Source: an uncultured Holophagaceae bacterium
Lineage (GTDB): Bacteria > Acidobacteriota > Holophagae > Holophagales > Holophagaceae
Assembly (NCBI GenBank): GCA_903884655.1
Contig: CAISFO010000033.1
Coordinates: 1 to 64,000, forward strand
Length of the DNA: 64,000 nucleotides
Direction of reading: 5' to 3'
Shown here: positions 44,010 through 53,000 of the stretch, in pieces
Layout: each line of letters begins with the position of its first letter
Position numbering within the stretch: the first letter of the stretch is position 1
The notes under the pieces: generated by a model
Seen by the model: only the letters and a program-made list of their open reading frames with translations
What the model was told of the DNA's origin: nothing
The model's database searches: none
Program-made: the position numbers and the translations under genes

Positions 44010-45788
44010 ATGCTACGCCAGGATCCGCATTCCTACTACGACTCCGCGCAACCCAAGGCCCGTCGCATGCGCCTGAAGCTGGGCGTGGATTTCGCCGCCA
44101 AGCGACTCGAGGGCGACGTGGTGCTGGAATTCGGCAAGGCGTTTTCCGGCCCCCTGGACCTCGACAGCAAGGGCCTGGAGATCCTCACGGTGCAGGTGCC
44201 GGGTCTCGGCCCCATCCCCTGGGAGCTGGGCGACCCCGACACCATCCTGGGGCAGCGCCTGCGTCTGCAGGTCCCCTCAGGTACCCAGGAAGTGGCCATC
44301 ACCTACCGGACCGGCCCGGAGGCCATGGCCCTCCAGTGGCTGGAACCGGAGCAGACCGAGGGCAAGAGCTCGCCCTACCTGTTCAGCCAATGCCAGCAGA
44401 TCCATGCCCGCACCATGGTGCCCTGTCAGGACACCCCCATGGTCCGCATGGCCTACCAGGCGGAGGTGAACGTGCCCGAAGGCCTCACCGCCGTGATGTC
44501 CGCGGGTCCGGTGGGCGACGAGGCCCTCGGGGGCGGTCGCCATGTCTACCGTTTTAGCATGCCCCAGCCCATCCCGTCCTACCTGCTGGCCCTCGCCGTG
44601 GGCCGACTGGAATCCCGTGACCTCAGCCCCAGGGCCAGGGTGTGGGCCGAGCCGGAAACCGTCGCAGCCGCCGCCTGGGAATTCGCGGGCGTGGAGGACA
44701 TGATCCAGAAGGCAGAGGGTCTCTTCGGAGCCTACCCCTGGGACCGCTACGACATGCTCGTGCTGCCGCCCTCCTTCCCCTACGGCGGCATGGAAAACCC
44801 CCGCATGACCTTCCTCACGCCCACGCTGCTGGCGGGGGACCGCAGCCTGGTGGACGTGGTGGCCCATGAGCTGGCCCACAGCTGGACCGGCAACCTCGTC
44901 ACCAACGCCAGCATGGAGCACTTCTGGCTGAACGAGGGTTTCACCGTCTGGGCCGAGCGGCGCATCCTGCGCATCCTCCACGGGGACGATGCCGCCGCAC
45001 TGGGCTGGGCCATGGGCCAGAAGGCGCTGGAGGACAGCCTGGAACGCTTCGAGAAGGAACCGCACCTCACCCTCCTGCGCATGCACTTGGAAGGCATCGA
45101 CCCTGATGACGCCTTTTCCAGCATCCCCTACGAAAAGGGGGCTCGGCTGGTGGCGGCCCTGGAGCGGGAAGTGGGGGAGGACCGCTTCCTCCGTTTCATC
45201 CGCGAATACATGGATGCCTTCCGCTTCACATCCATCACCACGGAACAGTTCTGCGCTTTCGTGGACGAGAAGCTTCCGGACGCCCTCGCAGCGGTCAATG
45301 CCCACGCCTATCTTGACGAGCCTGGCATGCCCGCGACCGCTCCGGAATTCCGCAGCCTGCCCCTGGATACCATCACCGCCCTGGCGGAAGGCTGGGCGGC
45401 CGGCAAGCGCCCCAGCGAAGCGCAGATCTCCGCCTGGAAGCCCGCCGAGCTGCAGGTCTATCTCCAGAGACTGCCCCGCCAGCTGACCCAGGCCGACTGC
45501 GTGTGGCTGGATGAACGCTTCCAGCTCATGGGTCGCGGCAACTACGAGATCCTGGTGGAGTGGCTGACCCTGGCCGCCGCGGCCGATTACGAACCTGCCT
45601 TCCCCCGCATCCGGGAGGTGCTGCTCCGGGTGGGCCGCATGAAATACCTCCGGCCGCTGTACGGCGCGCTGAGCCAGCATGCCCGCACCCGCCAGCTGGC
45701 CCGGGAGATCTTCGCCGCCGCCAGCCCCGGCTACCACGGCCTGTCCCGGCGAGTGGTGCAGTCCGTCCTCGAAGCCTATCCCGCCTAG
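44010..45788 (+). CDS. M1-family aminopeptidase (leukotriene A4 hydrolase-like)
   Basis: A 592-residue zinc aminopeptidase. There is no signal peptide. The N-terminal beta domain leads to the exopeptidase motif YGGMENPRMTFLTP and the zinc site HELAHSWTGNLVTN with the distal Glu in WLNEGFTVWAERR (HEXXH-18-E). The C-terminal helical domain (RQLTQADCVWLDERFQLMGR) resembles that of leukotriene A4 hydrolases. It would complete digestion of peptides made by the upstream M13 enzymes. The start at 44010 has GAGG upstream. Confidence 0.94.
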   Translation: MLRQDPHSYYDSAQPKARRMRLKLGVDFAAKRLEGDVVLEFGKAFSGPLDLDSKGLEILTVQVPGLGPIPWELGDPDTILGQRLRLQVPSGTQEVAITYRTGPEAMALQWLEPEQTEGKSSPYLFSQCQQIHARTMVPCQDTPMVRMAYQAEVNVPEGLTAVMSAGPVGDEALGGGRHVYRFSMPQPIPSYLLALAVGRLESRDLSPRARVWAEPETVAAAAWEFAGVEDMIQKAEGLFGAYPWDRYDMLVLPPSFPYGGMENPRMTFLTPTLLAGDRSLVDVVAHELAHSWTGNLVTNASMEHFWLNEGFTVWAERRILRILHGDDAAALGWAMGQKALEDSLERFEKEPHLTLLRMHLEGIDPDDAFSSIPYEKGARLVAALEREVGEDRFLRFIREYMDAFRFTSITTEQFCAFVDEKLPDALAAVNAHAYLDEPGMPATAPEFRSLPLDTITALAEGWAAGKRPSEAQISAWKPAELQVYLQRLPRQLTQADCVWLDERFQLMGRGNYEILVEWLTLAAAADYEPAFPRIREVLLRVGRMKYLRPLYGALSQHARTRQLAREIFAAASPGYHGLSRRVVQSVLEAYPA

Positions 45789-45803
45789 CGCCCAGGAGCA
45801 CCC

Positions 45804-47858
45804 ATGTCCCACGGATCCGACCCCCAGGTGATCAAGGGTCTGCCCGAGAATGCGCGGCGGCCGCTGGAGCCGGGCGAGCACTACATCCCCCTGGTGCCCC
45901 AGGATGGGGTGCCGGAGACCACGCCCCGGGCCATCATCCTCGGCCTCATCTTCTGCGCCATCTTCAGCATGGCCGCCGCCTACCTGGCCCTGAAGCTGGG
46001 CCAGGGCATCGAGGCCGCCATCCCCATCGCCATCCTGGCGGTGGGCCTCAGCCGCTTCTTCCCGCGCAAGAACACGATCCTCGAGAACGTCATCATCCAG
46101 AGCATCGGCGCCAACAGTAGTCATGTGGTCAGTGGCGCGGCCTTCACCATCCCGGCCCTCTACGTGCTGGCCAACACACCCGGCAGCGGCGTGCCCAACC
46201 CCACCCTGTGGCAGGTCTGCCTGGTGAGCTTCCTGGGCGGCTGCATCGGCATCCTCTTCCTGCTGCCCCTGCGTCACCACTTCATGGTGGAGAACCACGG
46301 CATCTTCCCCTGGCCCGAGGCCACGGCCACGGCCGAGATCCTGGTCACGGGCGAGAAGGCCGGTAACCAGGCCACGGAGCTGGCCGTGGCCGCCGGGATT
46401 GGCGCCCTGTACGACAGCCTCACGAGCATCTTCCGGGCCATGGGGGAGAACCTCACCCTGAAGAGCGTCTGGATCGGCACCGCCCTGAGGGAGAAGTTCC
46501 TGGCCTTCAACTTCCTCAACAGCGCCGCGACGCTCGGCATCGGCTACATCATCGGCCTGCGCTACAGCGCGGTGATGGCCGCCGGTTCCATCTTCAGCAT
46601 GTTCGTGCTGGTGCCCCTGTTCCATGCCATCGGCCAGCACGTGCCGGTGATCATCGCGCCGGGCACCAGGCTCATCGCCGACATGAGCCCGGAGCAGGTC
46701 TTCTTCTCCTACATCCGCATCATCGGCGTGGGGGCCATCGCGGGGGCCGGCGTCATGGGCGTCATGGCTTCCATGCCCAACATGATCCGCTCCATCATCA
46801 GCAACATGAAGGCCCTGCTGGCGGGCGAGCCGGAAGGAACGGTGGCCGTCGTGCCCGTCCGGACAGACCGCACCCTGTCGGGCAGCATGATCGCCGTGGG
46901 CCTGGTGGCCTGTGCCGTCGGCATCCTGCTCTTCCTGTCCTTCGGTCTGGGCATCCGGAACGCCCTGGCTCCCTCCCTGGTGGCCACGGCTGTCGTCATG
47001 CTCATCGCCTTCTTCTTCGCGCCCGTGGCGGCCCGCGCCATCGCCACCATCGGCACCAATCCCATCAGCGGCATGACCATGCTGACCCTGGTCATCACCG
47101 GTGGCCTGATGCTGAAGATGAACTTCTCCGGGGGCTACGGGATGTTCCTCACCATGATGGTGGGCGGCATCGTCTGCACGGCTCTGGCGGCTTCCGGCGC
47201 CTTCAGCACGGACCTCAAGATCGGCCATTGGATCGGTGCCACTCCGGCCCGGCAGATCGCCTGGAAGTTCGTGGGCACCTTTGTCGCAGCCCTGTTCACG
47301 GGGCTCGCCATGTGGCTGCTGGCCAACCAGAAGCTGCCGGATGGCGCCTACGCCATCGGCACCAATGTCCTTCCCGCCCCTCAGGCCAGCGCCATGAAGG
47401 CCATCCTCGAAGGCATCTTCGGCACCGTCTCCATGCCCCTGCGCTGGTACGCCTTCGGGTTGGGCATCATGCTCTCCCTCGTCCTGCGGATGGTGGAGCT
47501 GCCCGCCCTGGGTTTCGCCCTGGGCATGTACCTGCCCATCGAGCTGAACACGCCCCTGTTCCTGGGCGGCCTGCTGGCCCATTGGGTGAACCGGCCCAAG
47601 GCGGGCACCAGCGAAGCCGATGCCAAGGCCCGGGAGAACCGCGGTGTGCTCATCGCCAGCGGCCTCATGGCCGGCGGCGCCATCATGGGCGTGGTGGCCT
47701 CGGCCATCAAGGCGAAGGACACCTGGCGGGAGGGCTTCCCCCTCCTCAGTGCCCACCAGGCGGAAGGGGCCCTGGGCGAATGGATCGGCCTGGCGGCGCT
47801 GGTTGCCCTCTGCCTCTACGTCGTGGTCTACAGCCGGCAGGCCAAGGGCGAGGCTTAA
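45804..47858 (+). CDS. OPT-family oligopeptide transporter
   Basis: A 684-residue integral membrane protein with about 14-16 hydrophobic segments. The N-terminal region (PRAIILGLIFCAIFSMAAAY then LALKLGQGIEAAIPIA) and GANSSHVVSGAAFTIPALYV are typical of bacterial OPT transporters, which import oligopeptides or metal chelates with protons. It starts 15 bp after the M1 aminopeptidase and fits a peptide-use operon. Its TAA stop (47856-47858) lies inside the left end of an inverted-repeat element, so its 3' end may have been remodelled. Confidence 0.93.
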   Translation: MSHGSDPQVIKGLPENARRPLEPGEHYIPLVPQDGVPETTPRAIILGLIFCAIFSMAAAYLALKLGQGIEAAIPIAILAVGLSRFFPRKNTILENVIIQSIGANSSHVVSGAAFTIPALYVLANTPGSGVPNPTLWQVCLVSFLGGCIGILFLLPLRHHFMVENHGIFPWPEATATAEILVTGEKAGNQATELAVAAGIGALYDSLTSIFRAMGENLTLKSVWIGTALREKFLAFNFLNSAATLGIGYIIGLRYSAVMAAGSIFSMFVLVPLFHAIGQHVPVIIAPGTRLIADMSPEQVFFSYIRIIGVGAIAGAGVMGVMASMPNMIRSIISNMKALLAGEPEGTVAVVPVRTDRTLSGSMIAVGLVACAVGILLFLSFGLGIRNALAPSLVATAVVMLIAFFFAPVAARAIATIGTNPISGMTMLTLVITGGLMLKMNFSGGYGMFLTMMVGGIVCTALAASGAFSTDLKIGHWIGATPARQIAWKFVGTFVAALFTGLAMWLLANQKLPDGAYAIGTNVLPAPQASAMKAILEGIFGTVSMPLRWYAFGLGIMLSLVLRMVELPALGFALGMYLPIELNTPLFLGGLLAHWVNRPKAGTSEADAKARENRGVLIASGLMAGGAIMGVVASAIKAKDTWREGFPLLSAHQAEGALGEWIGLAALVALCLYVVVYSRQAKGEA

Positions 47859-47929
47859 AGCTCACAACAAAACCCGACGGTGCCGCGATGGTGCCAGCCC
47901 TCCCGGCGGGGGGTTTTGTTATGAGCTCT
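47857..47929. repeat. Inverted-repeat element, 73 bp copy (sibling of 9783-10169)
   Basis: The left end AAAGCTCACAACAAAACCC (47857-47875) differs at two positions from the 19 bp end of the long copy; the right end (47911-47929) is identical to it. The next internal bases (CGACGGTGCCGCGATGG) also match the long copy with two changes. The interior is only 35 bp, so this is a deletion form or the minimal form. It overlaps the OPT stop codon and forms a long stem that could also act as a terminator. Confidence 0.85.
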
Positions 47930-48000
47930 TAGGTAAATTCTGAAAAATATTTTGAAATCTCCTATAGTGGGACAGCCATTGTGGCGAGTAGGAGTGGTGT

Positions 48001-48276
48001 ATGAGCAAAGTGGGCATGGGAGCCCTGGCCTTGGTCTTGGCTGGAGCCGCGGTTCTTCCCGCCAGAGGTGCCGAAGAGAAGCCGAAGAAGGCCAAGGAAG
48101 TGGTGGACCGCGTCCGTCAGGCCGATCCCCCGAAGGCCGAGAAGTCCACGAAGACGGTGGATGACAAGGTGGCCGAGGCCCGGCGGCAGCAGGCGGCCCA
48201 GGACAAGGCCAACGCCCACAATTCTGGCAGGAAGACCGACCTGCAGACGCCAGCGCCTCCGGCACCGAAGAAGTAG
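48001..48276 (+). CDS. Small secreted Lys-rich protein
   Basis: A 91-residue protein with a signal peptide (GMGALALVLAGAAVLPARG) and a highly charged mature part of about 65 residues (AEEKPKKAKEVVDRVRQADP; VDDKVAEARRQQAAQDK) ending in a Pro/Lys tail (PAPPAPKK). Probably extended or helical; no family recognised. AGGAG lies 6 bases upstream of the ATG. A TATAGT box at 47963-47968 may be its -10. The upstream leader is markedly A+T-rich. Confidence 0.68.
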   Translation: MSKVGMGALALVLAGAAVLPARGAEEKPKKAKEVVDRVRQADPPKAEKSTKTVDDKVAEARRQQAAQDKANAHNSGRKTDLQTPAPPAPKK

Positions 48277-48295
48277 CGGACGCGCGGAGCCTGAC

Positions 48296-49072
48296 CTACT
48301 CCTCCAACTCCTTCAACAAGTCCGACAACACTCCCTGCGGGCCGACCACCAGGTTTCCGCTTTCGTACCAGGTTTGCCCCCCGCTCCAATCGGTGATCAC
48401 CCCGCCGGCCTCTTGCACCAGCAGGGCGCCGGCAGCCAGGTCCCAGGGCTTGAGGCCCAGCTCGAAGTAGCCATCGAAGATGCCGCAGGCCACATGGGCC
48501 AGGTCGAGCGCGGCGCTACCGGCGCGGCGGATACCCTTGGCGCGGGGAAAGACGCGGCCCAGGGCCGCGTGGAACCGCGGCCAGCGGTCCCCGAGCTGGT
48601 AGGCGAACCCCGTGGCCAGGAACGCGCCGTCCAGGCCCGCCTGCTGCGAGACGCGCATCGGCCTGCCATTCCAGGTCGCGCCTTGACCCCGCACAGCCAG
48701 GAAGCAATCCTCGCGCAGCGGATCCAGCACGCAGCCCACCACGGGCCCAGCCGCATCCCAGAGCGCCACGGACACGCACCAGTGGGGGAAACCCTGGACG
48801 AAATTCAGGGTGCCATCCAGGGGATCCACGATCCAGCGCTGCTCGGCATCGCCCGAGGCACCGCCTTCCTCGCCGACGAACCCGTGCTCTGGAAACCGCG
48901 AAGCCAGGATGCCGCGGATGGCGGTCTCGGCATCCCGGTCTGCCTGGCTCACGACATCGTTCTTGGTCTTCTCAGTGATGGTGGCCGGGTCGAGCCGACG
49001 GAAATGGCCCAGCAGGACCCGGCCACCGGCCTGGGCCGCGGCCACACAGGCTTCTCGTTCCGCGTCGAGCAT
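48296..49072 (-). CDS. Inositol monophosphatase family protein
   Basis: A 258-residue Mg-dependent, Li-sensitive phosphatase. The metal-binding motifs are present: GEEGG (near residue 69), WIVDPLDGTLNFVQGFPHWC (near 80) and the C-terminal ELGLKPWDLAAGALLVQEAG with the WD pair. Possible substrates are inositol phosphates, 3'-phosphoadenosine phosphate or fructose bisphosphate. The start at 49072 lies two bases after the stop of the upstream SDR gene, indicating coupling; a longer frame to 49447 overlaps that gene and is rejected. Confidence 0.93.
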   Translation of the reverse strand: MLDAEREACVAAAQAGGRVLLGHFRRLDPATITEKTKNDVVSQADRDAETAIRGILASRFPEHGFVGEEGGASGDAEQRWIVDPLDGTLNFVQGFPHWCVSVALWDAAGPVVGCVLDPLREDCFLAVRGQGATWNGRPMRVSQQAGLDGAFLATGFAYQLGDRWPRFHAALGRVFPRAKGIRRAGSAALDLAHVACGIFDGYFELGLKPWDLAAGALLVQEAGGVITDWSGGQTWYESGNLVVGPQGVLSDLLKELEE

Positions 49073-49074
49073 GT

Positions 49075-50571
49075 TCACCGTCCTGGTTCCGATTCCGTCA
49101 TGGCGGCTTCGGCGCGTCGTTTCAGGGTTCGCACCATGACCGGAAAGACGACCATGTGGAAGGGCAAGGACAGATACCAGTAGAGCAGGCCGAACAGGCC
49201 GTGAGGCTCGAAGAAGGCCGTCTGTTCCAGCCTTGATCCCGAGCCCTCGGGACGCACCGTGAACTGCAGCCAGGCATGGCCATCCAGCCTCATTTCCGAG
49301 CGGAGCCGCAGCAGGCGGTCCGGCTCCAGGGCCTCCACCCGCCAGAAATCCACTGGGTCGCCCACACGCAGTTCCCGGAGGTGCCGCCGTCCCCGGCGCA
49401 TGCCCATGCCGCCCACCAGCCGGTCCATGAGACCCCTCAGCTGCCACAGCCAGTTGCCACCGGGCCAGCCGTTCTCACCGCCCAGAGCGCAGACAGCCTG
49501 GAACAGGATGCCAGGCGCCGCGTTCACATGGCGGGAGTGGCGCTCCAGCAGCATGCCCTCGTGGGAGCCCAGGGCCCTTCCCTCGGGTTCGCCGGCAAGG
49601 CTGGAAGCCCAGGTGGTCTCCACGGCATCTTCTTCGAGGCGCTGGAGGGCCAGCGCCACGGCCTCACGGTAGCTCATGGGCCGCACCCGGAAGACCTCCA
49701 GGGCCCTGGGATCCCGAACCACCACTTCCGTTTTCATCCCTTCGATCAGGGGCGCAGCCAAAGCCAGGGGAATGGGCGTGACCAGGTCCACCCAGAGCAC
49801 CGAGAGGACCGGCAAAGGCACCCGCATGGGGAAGATGAACCGGCGCAGGCCCCGGGCCTCGGCATAGCCCAGCATCATGCTGCGGTAGTCGAGGACGTCC
49901 CTTCCCCCGATCTCGAAAATACCCGTGGCCTCGGGATGTTCAAGGGATTCCGTGAGGTAGGTCAGCACATCCCGCACACCAATGGGCTGGCACCGGGTGT
50001 TCACCCAGCGCGGCGTGATCATGATGGGCAGACGCTCCGCGAGGTGGCGGATCATCTCGAAGCTGGCGCTGCCGCTGCCGACGATCACCGCCGCGCGGAA
50101 TTCCAGGACGGGGACGCCTGCGGACCCCAGCGCTTCGCCCACTTCGTGGCGACTGGCCAGGTGATCGCTGCGATGTCCCTGGGGATCGCCCAGACCGCCG
50201 AGGTAGATGATCCTCTGCACACCGGCCTTCGCGCAGGCCTCGGCAAAAATGCCTGCCTGGCGCAGGTCCCGGCCCCTGAAGTCCGGCCGGTCCTCACCCA
50301 TGGCGTGCACCAAATAGTAGGCCTGGGCCACACCCACCAGGGCCAGGTCCAACTCCTCCGCGCTGGACACATCCCCTCTGGCCATCTCGGCCCCTGGCCA
50401 GGCCCTGCCCGCCAGGCGTTCCGGATTGCGCGAGAGGCACCTGACCCGGTGGCCCGCCTGGAGGAGCCGGGGCACCAGCCGGCCGCCGAGATAACCCGTG
50501 GCGCCCGTCACCAGGATGAGTGGCTTCCTCTCCTCCGCCTGTTCCAACCCCGCAACCTTCGGATCATTCAT
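49075..50571 (-). CDS. NAD(P)-binding SDR-type protein with DUF2867 domain
   Basis: A 498-residue two-part protein. The first half is an atypical short-chain dehydrogenase fold with nucleotide loop VTGATGYLGGRLVPRLLQAG (near residues 21-40). The second half (DPVDFWRVEALEPDRLLRLR; MRLDGHAWLQFTV; GLFGLLYWYLSLPFHMVVFP) matches DUF2867, a START-like lipid-binding domain joined to NAD(P)-binding domains in many bacteria. Substrate unknown. It overlaps the Dph6-like gene by 4 bp upstream and abuts the inositol phosphatase downstream. Confidence 0.88.
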   Translation of the reverse strand: MNDPKVAGLEQAEERKPLILVTGATGYLGGRLVPRLLQAGHRVRCLSRNPERLAGRAWPGAEMARGDVSSAEELDLALVGVAQAYYLVHAMGEDRPDFRGRDLRQAGIFAEACAKAGVQRIIYLGGLGDPQGHRSDHLASRHEVGEALGSAGVPVLEFRAAVIVGSGSASFEMIRHLAERLPIMITPRWVNTRCQPIGVRDVLTYLTESLEHPEATGIFEIGGRDVLDYRSMMLGYAEARGLRRFIFPMRVPLPVLSVLWVDLVTPIPLALAAPLIEGMKTEVVVRDPRALEVFRVRPMSYREAVALALQRLEEDAVETTWASSLAGEPEGRALGSHEGMLLERHSRHVNAAPGILFQAVCALGGENGWPGGNWLWQLRGLMDRLVGGMGMRRGRRHLRELRVGDPVDFWRVEALEPDRLLRLRSEMRLDGHAWLQFTVRPEGSGSRLEQTAFFEPHGLFGLLYWYLSLPFHMVVFPVMVRTLKRRAEAAMTESEPGR

Positions 50572-51236
50572 GCTGGCACCACGTCAGCAAACACGAATCC
50601 ATCCCGGGTCACCGTCTCCCCGCCACGAATGCCGATGGGATGGCGGAACATGGGACCGTCCCAGGCGAACGTGTGGAACTCGCCGCGCTCGCCGCAGGGA
50701 TCCACCGAGGCGGGTAGGTCCTCCAGCAGCTGAGGATCGAACTGCCGCCCGGCAAACGTCTCAGGCAGGGCACGTGGGTCCACGCAGACCAGGACAGCCT
50801 TGAGCCCAGAGTCGATCATCTCCCTGGCCAGGCTCGCCGTATCCGGGTTCCAGATGGGGAAGGCCGGCCGCAGGCCCGAGCCAGCCAGGTTCTGGATGCG
50901 GTAGTCACGGACATCCTCCAGAAAGAGATCGCCGAAGGCCATCTCCTCGATGCCTCTGGCCACCGCCTCGGCGCAGACCTTGGCCATGCGGTCCTGGTAC
51001 TCCTCGTTGGAACAGGGCCAGGGAAGCGACACCTTCCAGAGCGGCAGTCCCACGGCCTCGGCCTGGGCCTCCACCAGAGCCTCCCGCACGCCATGCATGG
51101 CCACCCGCTCGAAGGCGGAATTGGTGGTGGTCAGCAGGCCCACCACGTCCACCTCCCCCGCCTGCCGCAGCGCATGCAGGGCCCAGGCGGCATCCTTGCC
51201 GCTGGACCAGCTCAGCAGAGTCCTGGGTTTGGTCAT
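50568..51236 (-). CDS. Dph6-like ATP-pyrophosphatase (diphthine-ammonia ligase family)
   Basis: A 222-residue adenine-nucleotide alpha-hydrolase. The PP-loop is LLSWSSGKDAAWALHAL at the N-terminus, and FGDLFLEDVRDYRIQNLAGS then LRPAFPIWN is the Dph6 family signature. True diphthamide synthesis is archaeal/eukaryotic, so in bacteria the amidated substrate is unknown. First gene of a three-gene minus-strand operon. It is divergent from the Nfu gene, with the shared TTTGGTAAACTTT motif in between. Confidence 0.9.
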   Translation of the reverse strand: MTKPRTLLSWSSGKDAAWALHALRQAGEVDVVGLLTTTNSAFERVAMHGVREALVEAQAEAVGLPLWKVSLPWPCSNEEYQDRMAKVCAEAVARGIEEMAFGDLFLEDVRDYRIQNLAGSGLRPAFPIWNPDTASLAREMIDSGLKAVLVCVDPRALPETFAGRQFDPQLLEDLPASVDPCGERGEFHTFAWDGPMFRHPIGIRGGETVTRDGFVFADVVPA

Positions 51237-51270
51237 GAAAACTCCAGGTTCAGTATGTACTCTCGTAAAT

Positions 51271-51292
51271 CCTGACGAATTTGGTAAACTTT
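51271..51292 (+). promoter_or_regulatory. Promoter/operator motif shared with the bacilliredoxin gene (copy 2)
   Basis: cCTGACGAATTTGGTAAACT plus TT matches 33125-33146 at 18 of 22 positions. TGGTAAACT fits an extended -10; the start codon at 51307 is 14 bases downstream, implying a very short leader containing GGGAG. Confidence 0.5.
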
Positions 51293-51306
51293 AACGGGAG
51301 ACCGCC

Positions 51307-51852
51307 ATGCCCAAGGTCATCAACATCGAGCCCACACCCAATCCGGACGCCCTGAAATTCCTGGTCCACCCGGCCATCCTCAAGGCCGGATCGCGTTCCT
51401 TCAAGGATTTCGGCGCCGCAGTGGGTGATCCGCTGGGCTCGTGCCTCTTTGGCCTGGGCAAGGTGACCTCCGTCTTCTACATGGATCGTTTCGTCACGGT
51501 GAACAAGGAACCCTCGGCGGAGTGGAGTGACCTCATTGATCCCATCTGCGAGGCCATCGAGGATCTGAAACTGCCGGAGAACGACACTGGCGCTGCAGGA
51601 GGGCTAACGCCCGGCGGCGAAGCGGACGCCACGCTCGAACGCATCAACCAGCTGCTGGAGACCCGCATCCTCCCTGGCCTGGCTGGCGATGGCGGCGGGC
51701 TGGAAGTGATCTCCTTCGACGGCCAGACCCTCGAAATCAGCTACCACGGGGCCTGCGGATCCTGCCCGTCGGCCGCCAGCGGCACCCTGCGATACATCGA
51801 GGGCCTGCTCCAGTCCGAGATCAGCCCCAGCCTTCGGGTAGTCAGCTGGTAG
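51307..51852 (+). CDS. Nfu-type Fe-S scaffold/carrier protein
   Basis: A 181-residue protein in two domains. Residues 1-90 are the Nfu N-terminal domain (INIEPTPNPDALKFLVHPAI; VTSVFYMDRFVTVNKEP). Residues about 105-180 are the NifU-like C-terminal domain with the cluster-binding CXXC in SYHGACGSCPSAASGTLRYI. Such proteins pass 4Fe-4S clusters to respiratory and metabolic enzymes. It is divergent from the Dph6-like gene and monocistronic as far as visible. Confidence 0.93.
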   Translation: MPKVINIEPTPNPDALKFLVHPAILKAGSRSFKDFGAAVGDPLGSCLFGLGKVTSVFYMDRFVTVNKEPSAEWSDLIDPICEAIEDLKLPENDTGAAGGLTPGGEADATLERINQLLETRILPGLAGDGGGLEVISFDGQTLEISYHGACGSCPSAASGTLRYIEGLLQSEISPSLRVVSW

Positions 51853-51909
51853 CCCTTGCACCGCCGCCAAAGGCGGGCACCCTAGAAGGGCTTCCCGGAG
51901 ACCCTGGCA

Positions 51910-52902
51910 GTGGCCATCAAATCCCTTAGGCGGAACGCTGGTTCTGCAGACCACCTGGCGGCGCTCTCCATCCTGCTTCAGGACAGCCAGTCTGACGCCG
52001 CACGGCTGTTCGAGCAGGGACTGGCCATGCTGGTGCAGTCCCTCCGTATCGACCAGGCCATGCTCACCAGGGTCACTCCCCTGGGCCATGAAGTGCTCTG
52101 GTGGGCCTCGGGTCCCCGCTCCCCCCTCAAGGGCATCTTCGAGTCCCCGGACAAGGGGTTCTGTCCCTTCCTGCTGGGCCATCCGGACCGGCCTCTCATC
52201 ATCAAAGACGCAGCCACCGAGTCCCGGTGGCGCAAGTCTCCCGGGCACCTGGAGCTCGGCATCCGCTCCTACGCAGGTGTGGCCCTCATGGTGGGCGACC
52301 AGGCGCATGGGACGCTTTGCGTACAGGACCACAGGCCCCGAGTGTTCACTCGCGCGGAGCTGGCCCTGGTCATGACCATGGGGCAGCTCATGGCGAGGAC
52401 ACTCGAATCCGAGAGCCTGAAACAGGAGCTTCAGTCCGCCCTCAACGCGCTCGAACTCAGCAGCGCGGTCGTCGAGGACAGCGCGCTCATCAGCATGCGC
52501 TCCAGCCTTCCCAACCGGCGCTACCTCGAGATCTGGCTGCGCTCCGCGCTGTTCCTGGCGCGCCGCCGAAAGGAGCCCATGGCCCTCGCGCTCTGGTCCC
52601 AGCCCATGGTGGCCGGCACCAAGAGCCGCCTCGGGGCAGCATCGGCCCACCTGCGCGGCGAGGACCTCCTGTTGGAGCTCTCTCCGGACCAGTACCTGCT
52701 GCTGATGCCCCACACGTCGGAGACGGGCGCGGAAATCCTCTTGACGAGGCTGCGCGAATCCCTGGGAACACACCCTACTGGAGCCACCCTCTGGCTGGCG
52801 GATGGGAAGGACATGACCATGAAGTCGGCTTTGCGGCGCGTGGCCAAAGCCTTCACCGACGCCAATCGAACGAAGGTACAGCTCCACTGGAGCCTTAGCT
52901 GA
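51910..52902 (+). CDS. GAF-domain protein with degenerate GGDEF-like domain
   Basis: A 330-residue cytoplasmic protein. Residues about 25-170 form a GAF domain (LVQSLRIDQAMLTRVTPLGH; GIRSYAGVALMVGDQAHGTL). The C-terminal part follows the GGDEF fold (SLPNRRYLEIWLRSALFLAR, then LLLELSPDQYLLLMPHTSET) but the GGDEF signature itself is lost, so diguanylate cyclase activity is unlikely. It might bind a nucleotide or act in protein contact. Probable GTG start at 51910 with CGGAG upstream. Confidence 0.72.
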   Translation: MAIKSLRRNAGSADHLAALSILLQDSQSDAARLFEQGLAMLVQSLRIDQAMLTRVTPLGHEVLWWASGPRSPLKGIFESPDKGFCPFLLGHPDRPLIIKDAATESRWRKSPGHLELGIRSYAGVALMVGDQAHGTLCVQDHRPRVFTRAELALVMTMGQLMARTLESESLKQELQSALNALELSSAVVEDSALISMRSSLPNRRYLEIWLRSALFLARRRKEPMALALWSQPMVAGTKSRLGAASAHLRGEDLLLELSPDQYLLLMPHTSETGAEILLTRLRESLGTHPTGATLWLADGKDMTMKSALRRVAKAFTDANRTKVQLHWSLS

Positions 52903-53000
52903 CGCAGCCGTCCAGCTTCCCTCCCTGGCCTCGATCAGCGGACCATGGGATGATCTAGGCCCCCGGCGCTGCGGGTGAGAATCCGGCCCTTTGGAGGTGG

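Noticed and set aside
44277..47756. A 1159-codon open frame on the minus strand, opposite the M1 aminopeptidase and OPT transporter genes
   Set aside because: Its product is a His/Gly/Asp-rich composition artefact of high third-position GC on the real strand, with no domain, signal peptide or ribosome-binding site.
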